A stretch of DNA of 11,810 nt from Labilithrix sp. (GTDB lineage Bacteria; Myxococcota; Polyangia; Polyangiales; Polyangiaceae), in contig JAQBQL010000254.1 in assembly GCA_028287035.1 (NCBI GenBank), forward strand, positions 1 to 11,810. The letters are read 5' to 3'. Below are positions 1-6,398 of this stretch, piece by piece (the first letter of the stretch is position 1; every line of letters starts with the position of its first letter). The position numbers were made by a program, and so were the translations under genes. The notes under the pieces are model-generated. The model was not told where the DNA came from, searched no databases, and saw only the letters and a program-made list of their open reading frames with translations.

Positions 1-1
1 G

Positions 2-544
2 GCCGTCACCGAGCTCCGGGCCCGCGGCGTCACGACCGCCGCCGCGGTGTGGCCGCTCGTGGCGCTCGACCCGCGCGGCGCCCGCGGATGGCAGTCCCTC
101 CTCGGCACCCCGGTGGACGCGCTCGGCGTGCAGCGCGTCAGCGTCATGGTCTACACGTCGATCCTGGAGGGCTGGTCGCGTGGCGCGGTCGCGCGTCGCC
201 ATGCGACGGCGCTGCTCGAACGCGCCGCCGTCCGCACCGTCGAGCGATGGGGGAACGCGGCGGGCATCTCGCTGGGCTGCGTGGGCACCGGCGCCCTCGA
301 GGACGAGCCCGTCTACCGCGATCCCGCCGAGCTCGCCGAGGACGTCGCGATCACGCGCGCCGCTGGCTGCGCCGATCTCTCGCTCTTCGATCTCGGCGGC
401 GTGCTGCGACGCCCGCCGGCCGAGGCGTGGCTCGATGCCTTCGCTCACGGCGGCGAGGCCGCTGCTCTCGCGCCGAGCCGCCGCGTCGAGCTGGCGCGTC
501 GCCTGTCGCGCGTCGCGACATGGGCGCTCGGCCGGCGCCGCTGA
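2..544 (+). CDS. Conserved hypothetical protein, TIM-barrel-like, 3' end only
   Basis: The reading frame is open from the first complete codon at base 2 to the TGA at 542-544, so the start lies outside the window and 180 codons are visible. Codon use is strongly G/C-ending, as in the neighbours. The visible part alternates short hydrophobic strands with helices. One stretch has VMVYTS followed by LEGWSRG, and later GISLGCVGTGALEDEPVYR is followed by DVAITRAAGCADLSLFDLGG. Strands ending in small or polar residues, each followed by a helix, resemble the C-terminal half of a TIM barrel of the glycoside-hydrolase-like kind. That is inference from pattern; I do not recognise a named family. The last ~30 residues are an Arg/Ala-rich helix. 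Its stop abuts the stop of the opposite-strand gene with no gap. No function is proposed. Confidence 0.8.
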   Translation, partial: AVTELRARGVTTAAAVWPLVALDPRGARGWQSLLGTPVDALGVQRVSVMVYTSILEGWSRGAVARRHATALLERAAVRTVERWGNAAGISLGCVGTGALEDEPVYRDPAELAEDVAITRAAGCADLSLFDLGGVLRRPPAEAWLDAFAHGGEAAALAPSRRVELARRLSRVATWALGRRR

Positions 545-1609
545 TCAGGGGCAGGAGGTCGACCGGTACTCGACGCCCTGCTCGCCGCGCACCGCGAAGA
601 CGATGCTGCCGTCGTCCCCGACCGTGAAATCCCGGAACGACTCCTCCGGCGTATCGCTGAGCGGGACCGTCACGCGCCCCAGCACGCGCCCGTCCTGCCC
701 GGACAGGCACGCGATGGTCGCCTCGGGCGGCTCACCGGCGGCGAGCCCGAGGTACAGCGTCCCGCGCGCGTCGCTGTCGAGCAGCACGATCGCGTGGGCG
801 GGGCGGGGGAAGGACACCTGCACGGCGAAGCGGGACGTGCCCGACGCGCGGTCCATCGCGTTGAGGTAGGCGCGCCCCGCGGCGGCCGACTGGATGCCCG
901 CCGTGAGGAGCAGCGCGCCGTCCCGCGTGGGACGACCGGCGAGCTGCTCGGTGCCCGTCGCCGGCGTCCCGTCGGTGTGGCCCACGAGGACGAGCGCGCC
1001 GTGCTCCTGCTCCGCATAGACGTTCTTGCCGTCGACGACGACCGCCGTGACGAGCCCGGGCTCGGCGACCTTCCCGGCGAGCGGCAGCGTCCCGACCTTC
1101 TTCCCGTCGGGATCGATGACGGTGATGGCCTTGTCGACGAGGCGGTCGATGAGCGCCACGGTGCCGTCCTTTCCGGTCGCCACGTCCTGCACCGTGATCG
1201 ACGTATCGGTCGCGCCGCGCATGCGCCCGTCCTTGTCGTAACGGACGAGCCGCCCGTTCACCTGGTCGAGGATCAGCAGGTCCCGGCCCGCGAGCGCGAG
1301 CGACATCGGACCTTCCGGGTTCCCTTCCTGCGGACGGTCGCGACCGAGCTGACGCGCGCCGCTCCCCCACGTCGCCGAGAGGAGGAGGCGCGCGCCGGCG
1401 TCGGTCGCGGTGACGGCGCGTGCAGCGGCGGGCTCGCCAGGCGCCGGGCTATCCGCATCGAGTGAGAGCACGGCAGGTGCGCCGGTGTCGTCGGGGGTGC
1501 TCGGTGCGGCGTGCTTCGCGCCGTCGCTTGTCGAAGTGAATCGATACGCGAGGAGGAGGACGAGAGCGACGACACCGGCGGCCAGGATGGTCTTCGTACG
1601 CGTCTGCAC
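545..1609 (-). CDS. Membrane-anchored beta-propeller (NHL/SMP-30-like) protein
   Basis: This 354-residue protein has a short basic N-terminus, one hydrophobic segment at about residues 8-22 (signal anchor, no lipobox) and a Thr/Pro/Ala/Asp-rich linker to about residue 75. It then shows recurring propeller-blade units: 103-130 (LALAGRDLLILD, then GRLVRYDKDGR), 143-175 (ATGKDGTVALIDR, then ITVIDPDGKK), 188-225, 232-285 and 325-350 (VGDDGSIVFAVRG). Such (D)G-x-hydrophobic blade repeats are typical of NHL/SMP-30/YVTN-type propellers, usually binding or scaffold modules outside the inner membrane. Two Cys (301 and 353) could form a disulfide joining late blades. The start is GTG; it is the most distal in-frame start and puts the membrane segment directly after MQTRTKT. 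There is no strong Shine-Dalgarno sequence. It is convergent with the upstream TIM-barrel gene and divergent from the NlpC/P60-like gene. The ligand is unknown. Confidence 0.85.
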   Translation of the reverse strand: MQTRTKTILAAGVVALVLLLAYRFTSTSDGAKHAAPSTPDDTGAPAVLSLDADSPAPGEPAAARAVTATDAGARLLLSATWGSGARQLGRDRPQEGNPEGPMSLALAGRDLLILDQVNGRLVRYDKDGRMRGATDTSITVQDVATGKDGTVALIDRLVDKAITVIDPDGKKVGTLPLAGKVAEPGLVTAVVVDGKNVYAEQEHGALVLVGHTDGTPATGTEQLAGRPTRDGALLLTAGIQSAAAGRAYLNAMDRASGTSRFAVQVSFPRPAHAIVLLDSDARGTLYLGLAAGEPPEATIACLSGQDGRVLGRVTVPLSDTPEESFRDFTVGDDGSIVFAVRGEQGVEYRSTSCP

Positions 1610-1632
1610 GAGAGTGTCTTACCCGAACGCAG

Positions 1633-1692
1633 CGCGAGGTGTCGCGAGCCACCTCGCGAACCGCTCGCGAGGCGTCGCGAGCAGCTGCTCGC
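1633..1692. promoter_or_regulatory. Cluster of inverted and direct repeats in a divergent promoter gap
   Basis: The cluster holds an 8-bp perfect inverted repeat, CGCGAGGT (1633-1640) and ACCTCGCG (1651-1658), with a 10-bp spacer. A 16-bp motif at 1634-1649 recurs at 1667-1682 with one mismatch. A perfect 16-bp palindrome, GCGAGCAGCTGCTCGC, lies at 1677-1692. It begins 24 bp upstream of the GTG start of the beta-propeller gene, so a protein bound here could block that gene's promoter. The opposite gene starts about 135 bp away. Known: dense dyads in divergent gaps are often operators. Inferred: this is an operator or an RNA stem-loop. No regulator is identified. Confidence 0.4.
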
Positions 1693-1826
1693 ACCTGCTG
1701 CTCGAAGGGGCGAACACCGACCGTCGTCCCGCTGATCTTTCCATCGGCACTGCCCGTGGGGGGTGATCTTCCGATGTATGTTCGTCCACCTGCGCGGCGG
1801 CCCGGCTCTTGCTGAATGGCCTCGCG

Positions 1827-2789
1827 ATGCGCCTGACCCAGCCTCGGTTCTTCGCCGGAATGCTCTTCTCCGGAGCGCTTGCGCTCATGGTGGGCTGCGG
1901 GGGGACTCCGGACTCGGAGGGAGGCGCGGGTGAGAAGCACTCGTACGGCGCAGAGATCACGCCGGGCACCGACCAGGGCGCCGACGGCGACGTCGGGGAT
2001 GACACCCCGGACGGCCCGCTCACCGCGGTCGAGGACACCGACGAGCCCACCGCGCAGGTTGGCCAGGGGCTCGTCGCGAACGGCAAGATGAAGGCGACCG
2101 CGAACGTCAACCTGCGCAAGGGCGCCGGGACGAGCTACGCGGTCCTCATGGTGATCCCGTCGGGCAGCACGGTCACCCTGCTCGGCACGTCGGCCTCGAA
2201 CGGATTCCTGAACGTGTCGTTCAACGGCTCCTCGGGGTGGGCGTCGGCGACCTACCTCGCGGACCTCGGGACCGCGGGCGCCGGCGCCGGCAGTGGCACC
2301 GCCGATCTCGAGGGCGCGCCCTCGCCGGAGAATGCCTTCGCCCGCGCCAAGAAGGCGGTCGGCTTCTCGTATTACTGGGGCGGCGGCGCGTGGACGGCCT
2401 CCGGCGTCAGCTCCAGCACCGCGGGCTCGTGCTCCGGAAGCTGCCCGTCGTGCACGCATTCGGGCAAGTACGGCGCCGACTGCTCGGGCCTCGTCGCCAA
2501 GGCCTGGCAGTTCGGGTCGAAGGCCCTCGAGACGAACTCGCACCCGTACAGCACGGTGTCGTTCAACGGCAGCTCGTCGAACTGGAAGACCGTCTCGCGC
2601 TCCTCGCTGCAGAAGGGCGACGCGCTCGTCTACAACGCGAACGGCTCCGGCCACATCGTGCTCTTCGAGAAGGGCGACGGCTGGGGCACGCCCACCGTCG
2701 TCGAGTGCCGCGGCTGCTCCTACGGCTGCGTGTACAATGCACGCTCCTTCACCTCGAACTACAAGGGCATCCGCCGCGCCGGCTTCTGA
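1827..2789 (+). CDS. Lipoprotein with SH3b and NlpC/P60-like cysteine peptidase domains
   Basis: Starting at ATG 1827 this is 320 residues. Residues 1-24 form a lipoprotein signal (MRLTQPRFF, hydrophobic core, LMVGC; lipid-accepting Cys24; Met at -3 is slightly off consensus). An acidic Asp/Thr/Pro-rich linker follows. Residues ~85-150 are a bacterial SH3 (SH3b) domain (NVNLRKGAGTSYAVL, then SSGWASATYL). Residues ~168-320 look like an NlpC/P60-type hydrolase: the presumed nucleophile is Cys219 in GADCSG and the catalytic His is His276 in GSGHIVLF, with Glu293 a possible third residue. Family knowledge: such enzymes cut peptidoglycan stem peptides, with SH3b targeting the wall. It probably acts in the periplasm, tethered to a membrane. 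Six extra cysteines flank the active site in mirrored spacing. An in-frame TTG at 1809 would add six residues; ATG is preferred because the signal peptide begins there. Neither start has a clear Shine-Dalgarno sequence. Confidence 0.85.
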   Translation: MRLTQPRFFAGMLFSGALALMVGCGGTPDSEGGAGEKHSYGAEITPGTDQGADGDVGDDTPDGPLTAVEDTDEPTAQVGQGLVANGKMKATANVNLRKGAGTSYAVLMVIPSGSTVTLLGTSASNGFLNVSFNGSSGWASATYLADLGTAGAGAGSGTADLEGAPSPENAFARAKKAVGFSYYWGGGAWTASGVSSSTAGSCSGSCPSCTHSGKYGADCSGLVAKAWQFGSKALETNSHPYSTVSFNGSSSNWKTVSRSSLQKGDALVYNANGSGHIVLFEKGDGWGTPTVVECRGCSYGCVYNARSFTSNYKGIRRAGF

Positions 2790-2813
2790 CCTCGACCGCA
2801 GCGCACCTTAATT

Positions 2814-2848
2814 GCGCGTCACCACGGCATCTCACCCGTGATTCGCGC
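2814..2848 (+). terminator. Imperfect hairpin between two co-directional genes
   Basis: In the 100-bp gap after the NlpC/P60-like gene, GCGCG (2814-2818) pairs with CGCGC (2844-2848) and CACGG (2823-2827) pairs with CCGTG (2836-2840). An internal loop of 4 against 3 nt separates the two stems, and the apical loop is 8 nt. No T-run follows, so it is only weakly terminator-like; it could equally be an operator for the protease gene downstream. Confidence 0.22.
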
Positions 2849-2889
2849 TTGCGGCGCGAGGACTCTTACGCCAAACCTGGCGGCGCCGC

Positions 2890-4137
2890 ATGCGAAGCTC
2901 CTCGACCTCCCGCGCGTTCCCGCTCTCCCTTCTGCTTGCGCTGGGAGGCGTAGGCTGCGCGTCCGCTCCCGACGTGCCCGGCGAGAGCGTCGGGCAGCAG
3001 CGCGCCGCCGTCATCAAGGGGAAGGACTCCGACGCGTCGCAGGATGCGGTCGTGCTGCTCGTCCACTACGACCCGTCGAACCCGCAGGTCGAGTCGTGCA
3101 CCGGCACGCTCATCTCGCCGCGCCTCGTCCTGACCGCCCGCCACTGCGTCGCGACGACCGACGAGTCGGTGGCCTGCAATGCCGACGGCACGCCGGTCGT
3201 CGGCGGCGACGTGGGCGCAACGCATCCCGCGAGCACGCTCTACGTCTTCACGGGCACCCAGCGTCCCGACTTCAACTCGGGGGCGCCCAAGGTCGCGGGT
3301 GTCGGCTCGAAGGTGCTCGACGACGGCGGCAAGAACCTGTGCAACCACGACATCGCGCTCATCGTCCTCAAGGAGCCGGTGGTCGGCGCGAAGATCGCGC
3401 CGGTCCGTCTCGATTCGGACATCGTCGTGGGCGAGACGATCACCGCGATCGGCTGGGGCGTCACCGACAAGACCTCGATGCCCGACACGCGCCAGCAGCG
3501 CACCGGCGTGAAGGTCCTCGAGAGCGGGCCCAACTCCTCGGGCGACATGCCCGTCTCCTCGAACGAGTTCGAGGTCGGCGAGGCGATCTGCTCGGGTGAC
3601 AGCGGCGGCCCCGCCATCGCGGCGAGCGGCGCGGTCATCGGCGTCGTCTCGCGCGGCGGGAACCAGACGCAGCCCGATCCGAACGACCCGTCCTCCGGCT
3701 GCATCGGCGGCTCGAACCTCTACACGAAGGTCCAGCCGTTCAAGGACCTCGTGATGAAGGGCTTTGCGATCGTCGGCGACGAGCCCTGGCTCGAGAACGG
3801 CCCCGACCCGCGCCTCGCCAAGCCGGGCACCGCGTGTGCCGATCCGAGCGAGTGTGGCTACGGGCTGTGCCTCGCCGACCCCGCGGCCTCCGGCGCGCTC
3901 ACGTGCGCGCAGGACTGCGCCAAGGACGGCGTGTGTCCGGACGGGCTCGCGTGCGTCGCCGAGGGCGAAGCCTCGGTGTGCCGCGACCCCAACGCCCCGA
4001 AGCCGACCACGACGGTCACGAAATCCGGCTGCACGACGACACCCGGAGCTCCCGCGTCGGGTGGGGCGCTCGCGTGCCTGCTCGGGCTCGCCGCCTTCGT
4101 GGCGAGCCGCCGCCGCCGCTCCGATCAGTCGTCCTGA
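2890..4137 (+). CDS. Secreted trypsin-like (S1) serine protease with MYXO-CTERM-like tail
   Basis: This 415-residue protein starts at ATG 2890 with a signal peptide (MRSSSTSRAFPLSLLLALGGVGC). Cys23 may be lipidated, but Gly at -3 departs from the lipobox. The S1 domain covers about residues 40-290 with the full triad: His85 in LTARHC, Asp154 in NHDIALIVL and Ser238 in CSGDSGGP. Residues ~314-370 hold eight or more Cys in a CxxxxxCxxGxC / CxxxCxxxxxC pattern common in myxobacterial surface proteins. The C-terminus has SGC (379-381), a short hydrophobic segment (~391-406) and RRRR, matching the layout of MYXO-CTERM sorting signals, which in this family are processed by a membrane protease (myxosortase). 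Substrate specificity cannot be read reliably. Its last 13 bp overlap the end of the opposite-strand acetyltransferase gene. It is likely surface-displayed for digestion or processing of outside proteins. Confidence 0.92.
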   Translation: MRSSSTSRAFPLSLLLALGGVGCASAPDVPGESVGQQRAAVIKGKDSDASQDAVVLLVHYDPSNPQVESCTGTLISPRLVLTARHCVATTDESVACNADGTPVVGGDVGATHPASTLYVFTGTQRPDFNSGAPKVAGVGSKVLDDGGKNLCNHDIALIVLKEPVVGAKIAPVRLDSDIVVGETITAIGWGVTDKTSMPDTRQQRTGVKVLESGPNSSGDMPVSSNEFEVGEAICSGDSGGPAIAASGAVIGVVSRGGNQTQPDPNDPSSGCIGGSNLYTKVQPFKDLVMKGFAIVGDEPWLENGPDPRLAKPGTACADPSECGYGLCLADPAASGALTCAQDCAKDGVCPDGLACVAEGEASVCRDPNAPKPTTTVTKSGCTTTPGAPASGGALACLLGLAAFVASRRRRSDQSS

Positions 4138-4844
4138 GGGTCGGGGTCGGGCGCGAGCCCGAGCCGTCCCGGGGGCACCAGCTTGCGGATGGTCATCGCC
4201 ATGGTCTCCGCCGCGCCACGTAGCAGCTCGACGAGGCGCGCCTCGGGCATCGGCCGCTGCGTGATCGCGAGGTCGTAGAGCAGCGTCGTCGGGCTCGTCC
4301 GGTGCGGCGCGAGCTTCGCGCCGGCCTGCTCGAGGATCGTCCGCATCGCGGTGTTCTCGGCCAGCACCTCGGCACGGATGGTGTGCACGCCGCGCGCTCG
4401 TGCGGCGCGCGTGAGCTCACGCGCCAGCGCGACCCCGACGCCCTTGCGCTGGGCGTCGTCGGCCACGGTGATCGCCGCCTCGGCGACGGTCGGGTCCGCG
4501 GCGCTGCGGATCAGGCGGGCGACGCCGATGCCGCGCTCGGTCTTCAGGTCCGGCGAGGTGGTGGTCGCCACGAGCGCGATGTGACGGTCCTGGTCGACGT
4601 TCGTGAGGTAGTCGAGCGTGTCCTCGGACAGCTCGGTCATCGCGCCGAAGAACCGCAGGTAACGCGTGCTCGCCGACGTCTCGTGCCAGGCCTGCCGGAA
4701 CGCCTCGCGGTCGTCGGGCGCGAGCGGACGGATCGTGATCGCCGTACCATCGCGCAGCGTGCGCACGGCTCGCCAGCTCGGCGCGCCCGTGAATGCGGGC
4801 CCGAGCTCGGCTTCGTCGTCGCGGACAGGCGGAGGGGACTCCAA
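4125..4844 (-). CDS. GNAT-family N-acetyltransferase, Pat-like, stand-alone
   Basis: This 239-residue protein has a GNAT fold at about residues 28-195. The N-terminal LRDGTAITIRPLAPDDREAF and STRYLRFFGAM, with VDQDRHIALVA at ~83-93, resemble the acetyltransferase domain of protein acetylases of the Pat type. Here that domain stands alone, without the acyl-CoA-synthetase-like or cyclic-nucleotide domains of Pat. The acetyl-CoA pyrophosphate loop is QRKGVG (132-137) and the helix after beta-5 carries AENTAM (162-167), both standard. It may acetylate protein lysines or a small amine; the substrate is not deducible. The start is TTG at 4844, supported by AGGA nine bases upstream; GTG at residue 27 is an alternative that would still keep the domain. 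It is convergent and overlapping with the protease gene, and divergent, 57 bp away, from the flavoprotein gene. Confidence 0.88.
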   Translation of the reverse strand: MESPPPVRDDEAELGPAFTGAPSWRAVRTLRDGTAITIRPLAPDDREAFRQAWHETSASTRYLRFFGAMTELSEDTLDYLTNVDQDRHIALVATTTSPDLKTERGIGVARLIRSAADPTVAEAAITVADDAQRKGVGVALARELTRAARARGVHTIRAEVLAENTAMRTILEQAGAKLAPHRTSPTTLLYDLAITQRPMPEARLVELLRGAAETMAMTIRKLVPPGRLGLAPDPDPQDD

Positions 4845-4850
4845 GCAGGG

Positions 4851-4880
4851 CTATCCTAGCAGTCGACCGCGACCTATCCT
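4851..4880. promoter_or_regulatory. Direct repeats in the acetyltransferase/flavoprotein divergent gap
   Basis: CTATCCT occurs at 4851-4857 and 4874-4880, with a GTCGAC palindrome (4862-4867) between. Read on the minus strand the repeats give AGGATAG; the copy nearest the acetyltransferase supplies its probable Shine-Dalgarno AGGA. The 57-bp gap must hold both promoters, so a repeated element here is a candidate shared operator. No consensus promoter is evident. Confidence 0.25.
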
Positions 4881-4901
4881 CCCCGTCGCCGAGGAGGCGA
4901 G

Positions 4902-6374
4902 ATGACGACCCCGACCTGGGACCTTTGCGTGCTCGGAGCAGGACCCGCTGGGTACGCGGCAGCGATGCGCGCGCACGACCTCGGCAAGCGTGTGGTGATG
5001 ATCGAGCGTGGCCAGGTGGGCGGCGCCGGAATCCATGCCGGCGCGCTCTCCTCGAAGACGATGTGGCACCTCTCCAACGACTACGCGTGTGCGGCCCGGA
5101 GTGACCGCGGGTACCGCGCGGTGGGCAACGTCGAGGTGTCCTATCCCGACGTCATCGCATCGGTCCGCGCCGCGGTCGCGGAGCGTCGGTCCCTCCTCGA
5201 GCGCCAGCTGGCGCACCTGGCGAACCCGCGCGCGAGCGGCGCGGTCGTCACGCTGGTCCGCGGCACCGGGCGCTTCGTGTCTCCGCACGAGGTCGAGGTC
5301 CAGCGTCTCGACGGCACCGTGGAGATGATCCGCGCCGACCACTTCATGATCGCGACCGGCTCCCACCCCCGGGTCCCCGACAACATCGTGGTCGACGGCG
5401 TGCACGTCGTCACGAGCGACCAGATCGAGTCGTTTCCGGCGTTCCCCGAGAGCCTCGTGGTCGTGGGCGCCGGCGTCGTGGGCTGCGAGTACGCGACGAT
5501 GTTCGCGAACTACGGCAAGACGAGGATCTCCATCATCGACCGGCAGCCGCGCATCCTTCCGTTCGAGGACGAGGACGTGGCGGAGGAGGTCGCCACGAGC
5601 TTCGAGTCGATGGGCGTGGTCATCCATCGCGCCTCCAAGCTCGAGAGCTTGAAGGTTGTCGACGGGAAGGTCGAGTACGTCATCACCAACGCCGACGGCA
5701 AGCTCGAGACCCTCCGCGTCGAGCGCGCGCTCGTCTCGGTGGGCCGCATCCCCAACACCGCCGACCTCGGGCTGGAGGCGGCGGGCGTCGCGGTCGACCG
5801 GTCGGGCAACGTCGTCGTGCAGGACACGCGCTCCTCGGTCCCGCACATCCATGCCTCGGGCGACACGACGCTCGACATCGCGCTCGTGAACGTCGCGGAG
5901 CTCGAGGGCCGGTACGCCGCCGAGGCCATGTTCGGGCTCGCGCCGCGGCCGATCCGGTACGAGGCTCTGTCGGCCATCATGTTCCTGAAGCCCGAGGTGG
6001 CGAGCGTCGGGCTGAACGAGCTCAAGGCCCGCGAGCAGAAGATCCCGTACCGCGTCGGGGTCGTCCACAACCAGCTCATCACCCGGAACATCGCGATGCG
6101 CGAGACGCGCGGCTTCGTCAAGGTGCTCGCCGCGCCGGACACCGGCCGCATCCTCGGGCTCCGCGTGGTCGGGCCCGAGGCGTCGAGCACCATCCAGGGC
6201 ATCGCCTTCCTGATCGACCAGGAGGCGACGCTCGACGACATCGACCGCTGCGTGCATCCGCATCCGGCGGTCACGGAAGGCGTACAGGAGTGTGCGCGCA
6301 TGCTCCTCGGGCGGTCGGTCCTGAAGCTCGACGTGTTCGGCCCCGAAGGTCTCTTGAGGTGTGGCGCGGGCTGA
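4902..6374 (+). CDS. FAD-dependent pyridine nucleotide oxidoreductase lacking the redox-active cysteines
   Basis: This 490-residue protein has the layout of lipoamide dehydrogenase and soluble transhydrogenase. The FAD-binding GAGPAG is at 12-17, an ATG motif (151-153) links the domains, the NAD(P)-binding fold begins at VVVGAGVVGCEYA (186-198), the second FAD contact is HASGD (317-321), and the dimerisation domain ends with HPHPAVTE (452-459). At the redox site, where lipoamide dehydrogenase has GGTCLNxGCxPSK, this protein has GGAGIHAGALSSK (40-52), so the two positions are Gly43 and Ala48. It therefore cannot run a dithiol cycle. The His454/Glu459 pair is retained. Direct NAD(P)H transhydrogenation or quinone reduction is plausible, as in relatives such as SthA and mycobacterial LpdA that have lost part of the disulfide. 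Start ATG with AGGAGG at 4892-4897. Probable operon with the ABC exporter 24 bp downstream. Confidence 0.9.
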   Translation: MTTPTWDLCVLGAGPAGYAAAMRAHDLGKRVVMIERGQVGGAGIHAGALSSKTMWHLSNDYACAARSDRGYRAVGNVEVSYPDVIASVRAAVAERRSLLERQLAHLANPRASGAVVTLVRGTGRFVSPHEVEVQRLDGTVEMIRADHFMIATGSHPRVPDNIVVDGVHVVTSDQIESFPAFPESLVVVGAGVVGCEYATMFANYGKTRISIIDRQPRILPFEDEDVAEEVATSFESMGVVIHRASKLESLKVVDGKVEYVITNADGKLETLRVERALVSVGRIPNTADLGLEAAGVAVDRSGNVVVQDTRSSVPHIHASGDTTLDIALVNVAELEGRYAAEAMFGLAPRPIRYEALSAIMFLKPEVASVGLNELKAREQKIPYRVGVVHNQLITRNIAMRETRGFVKVLAAPDTGRILGLRVVGPEASSTIQGIAFLIDQEATLDDIDRCVHPHPAVTEGVQECARMLLGRSVLKLDVFGPEGLLRCGAG

Positions 6375-6398
6375 CGCGCGCTATGGTCCGCCGAGGAC

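Noticed and set aside
1742..1760. CGGCACTGCCCGTGG as a second sigma-54 promoter ahead of the NlpC/P60-like gene.
   Set aside because: It has GG and CAC like the -24 box but no GC at the required 10-bp spacing.
1809..1826. TTG start for the NlpC/P60-like lipoprotein.
   Set aside because: ATG 1827 opens directly into a standard n-region of a lipoprotein signal and neither start has a Shine-Dalgarno sequence.
1449..2654. A 401-codon minus-strand open frame spanning the divergent gap and the NlpC/P60-like gene.
   Set aside because: It crosses the regulatory gap and is antisense to two well-supported genes; the composition is Arg/Ala noise.
4851..6263. A 470-codon minus-strand open frame opposite the flavoprotein gene.
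   Set aside because: Same cause; the protein is His/Asp/Arg-rich with no fold-like pattern, and the sense strand is a clear FAD enzyme.
6383..6385. ATG in the gap before the ABC exporter as its start.
   Set aside because: It is out of frame with the transporter; the only in-frame start after the stop at 6372-6374 is TTG 6399.
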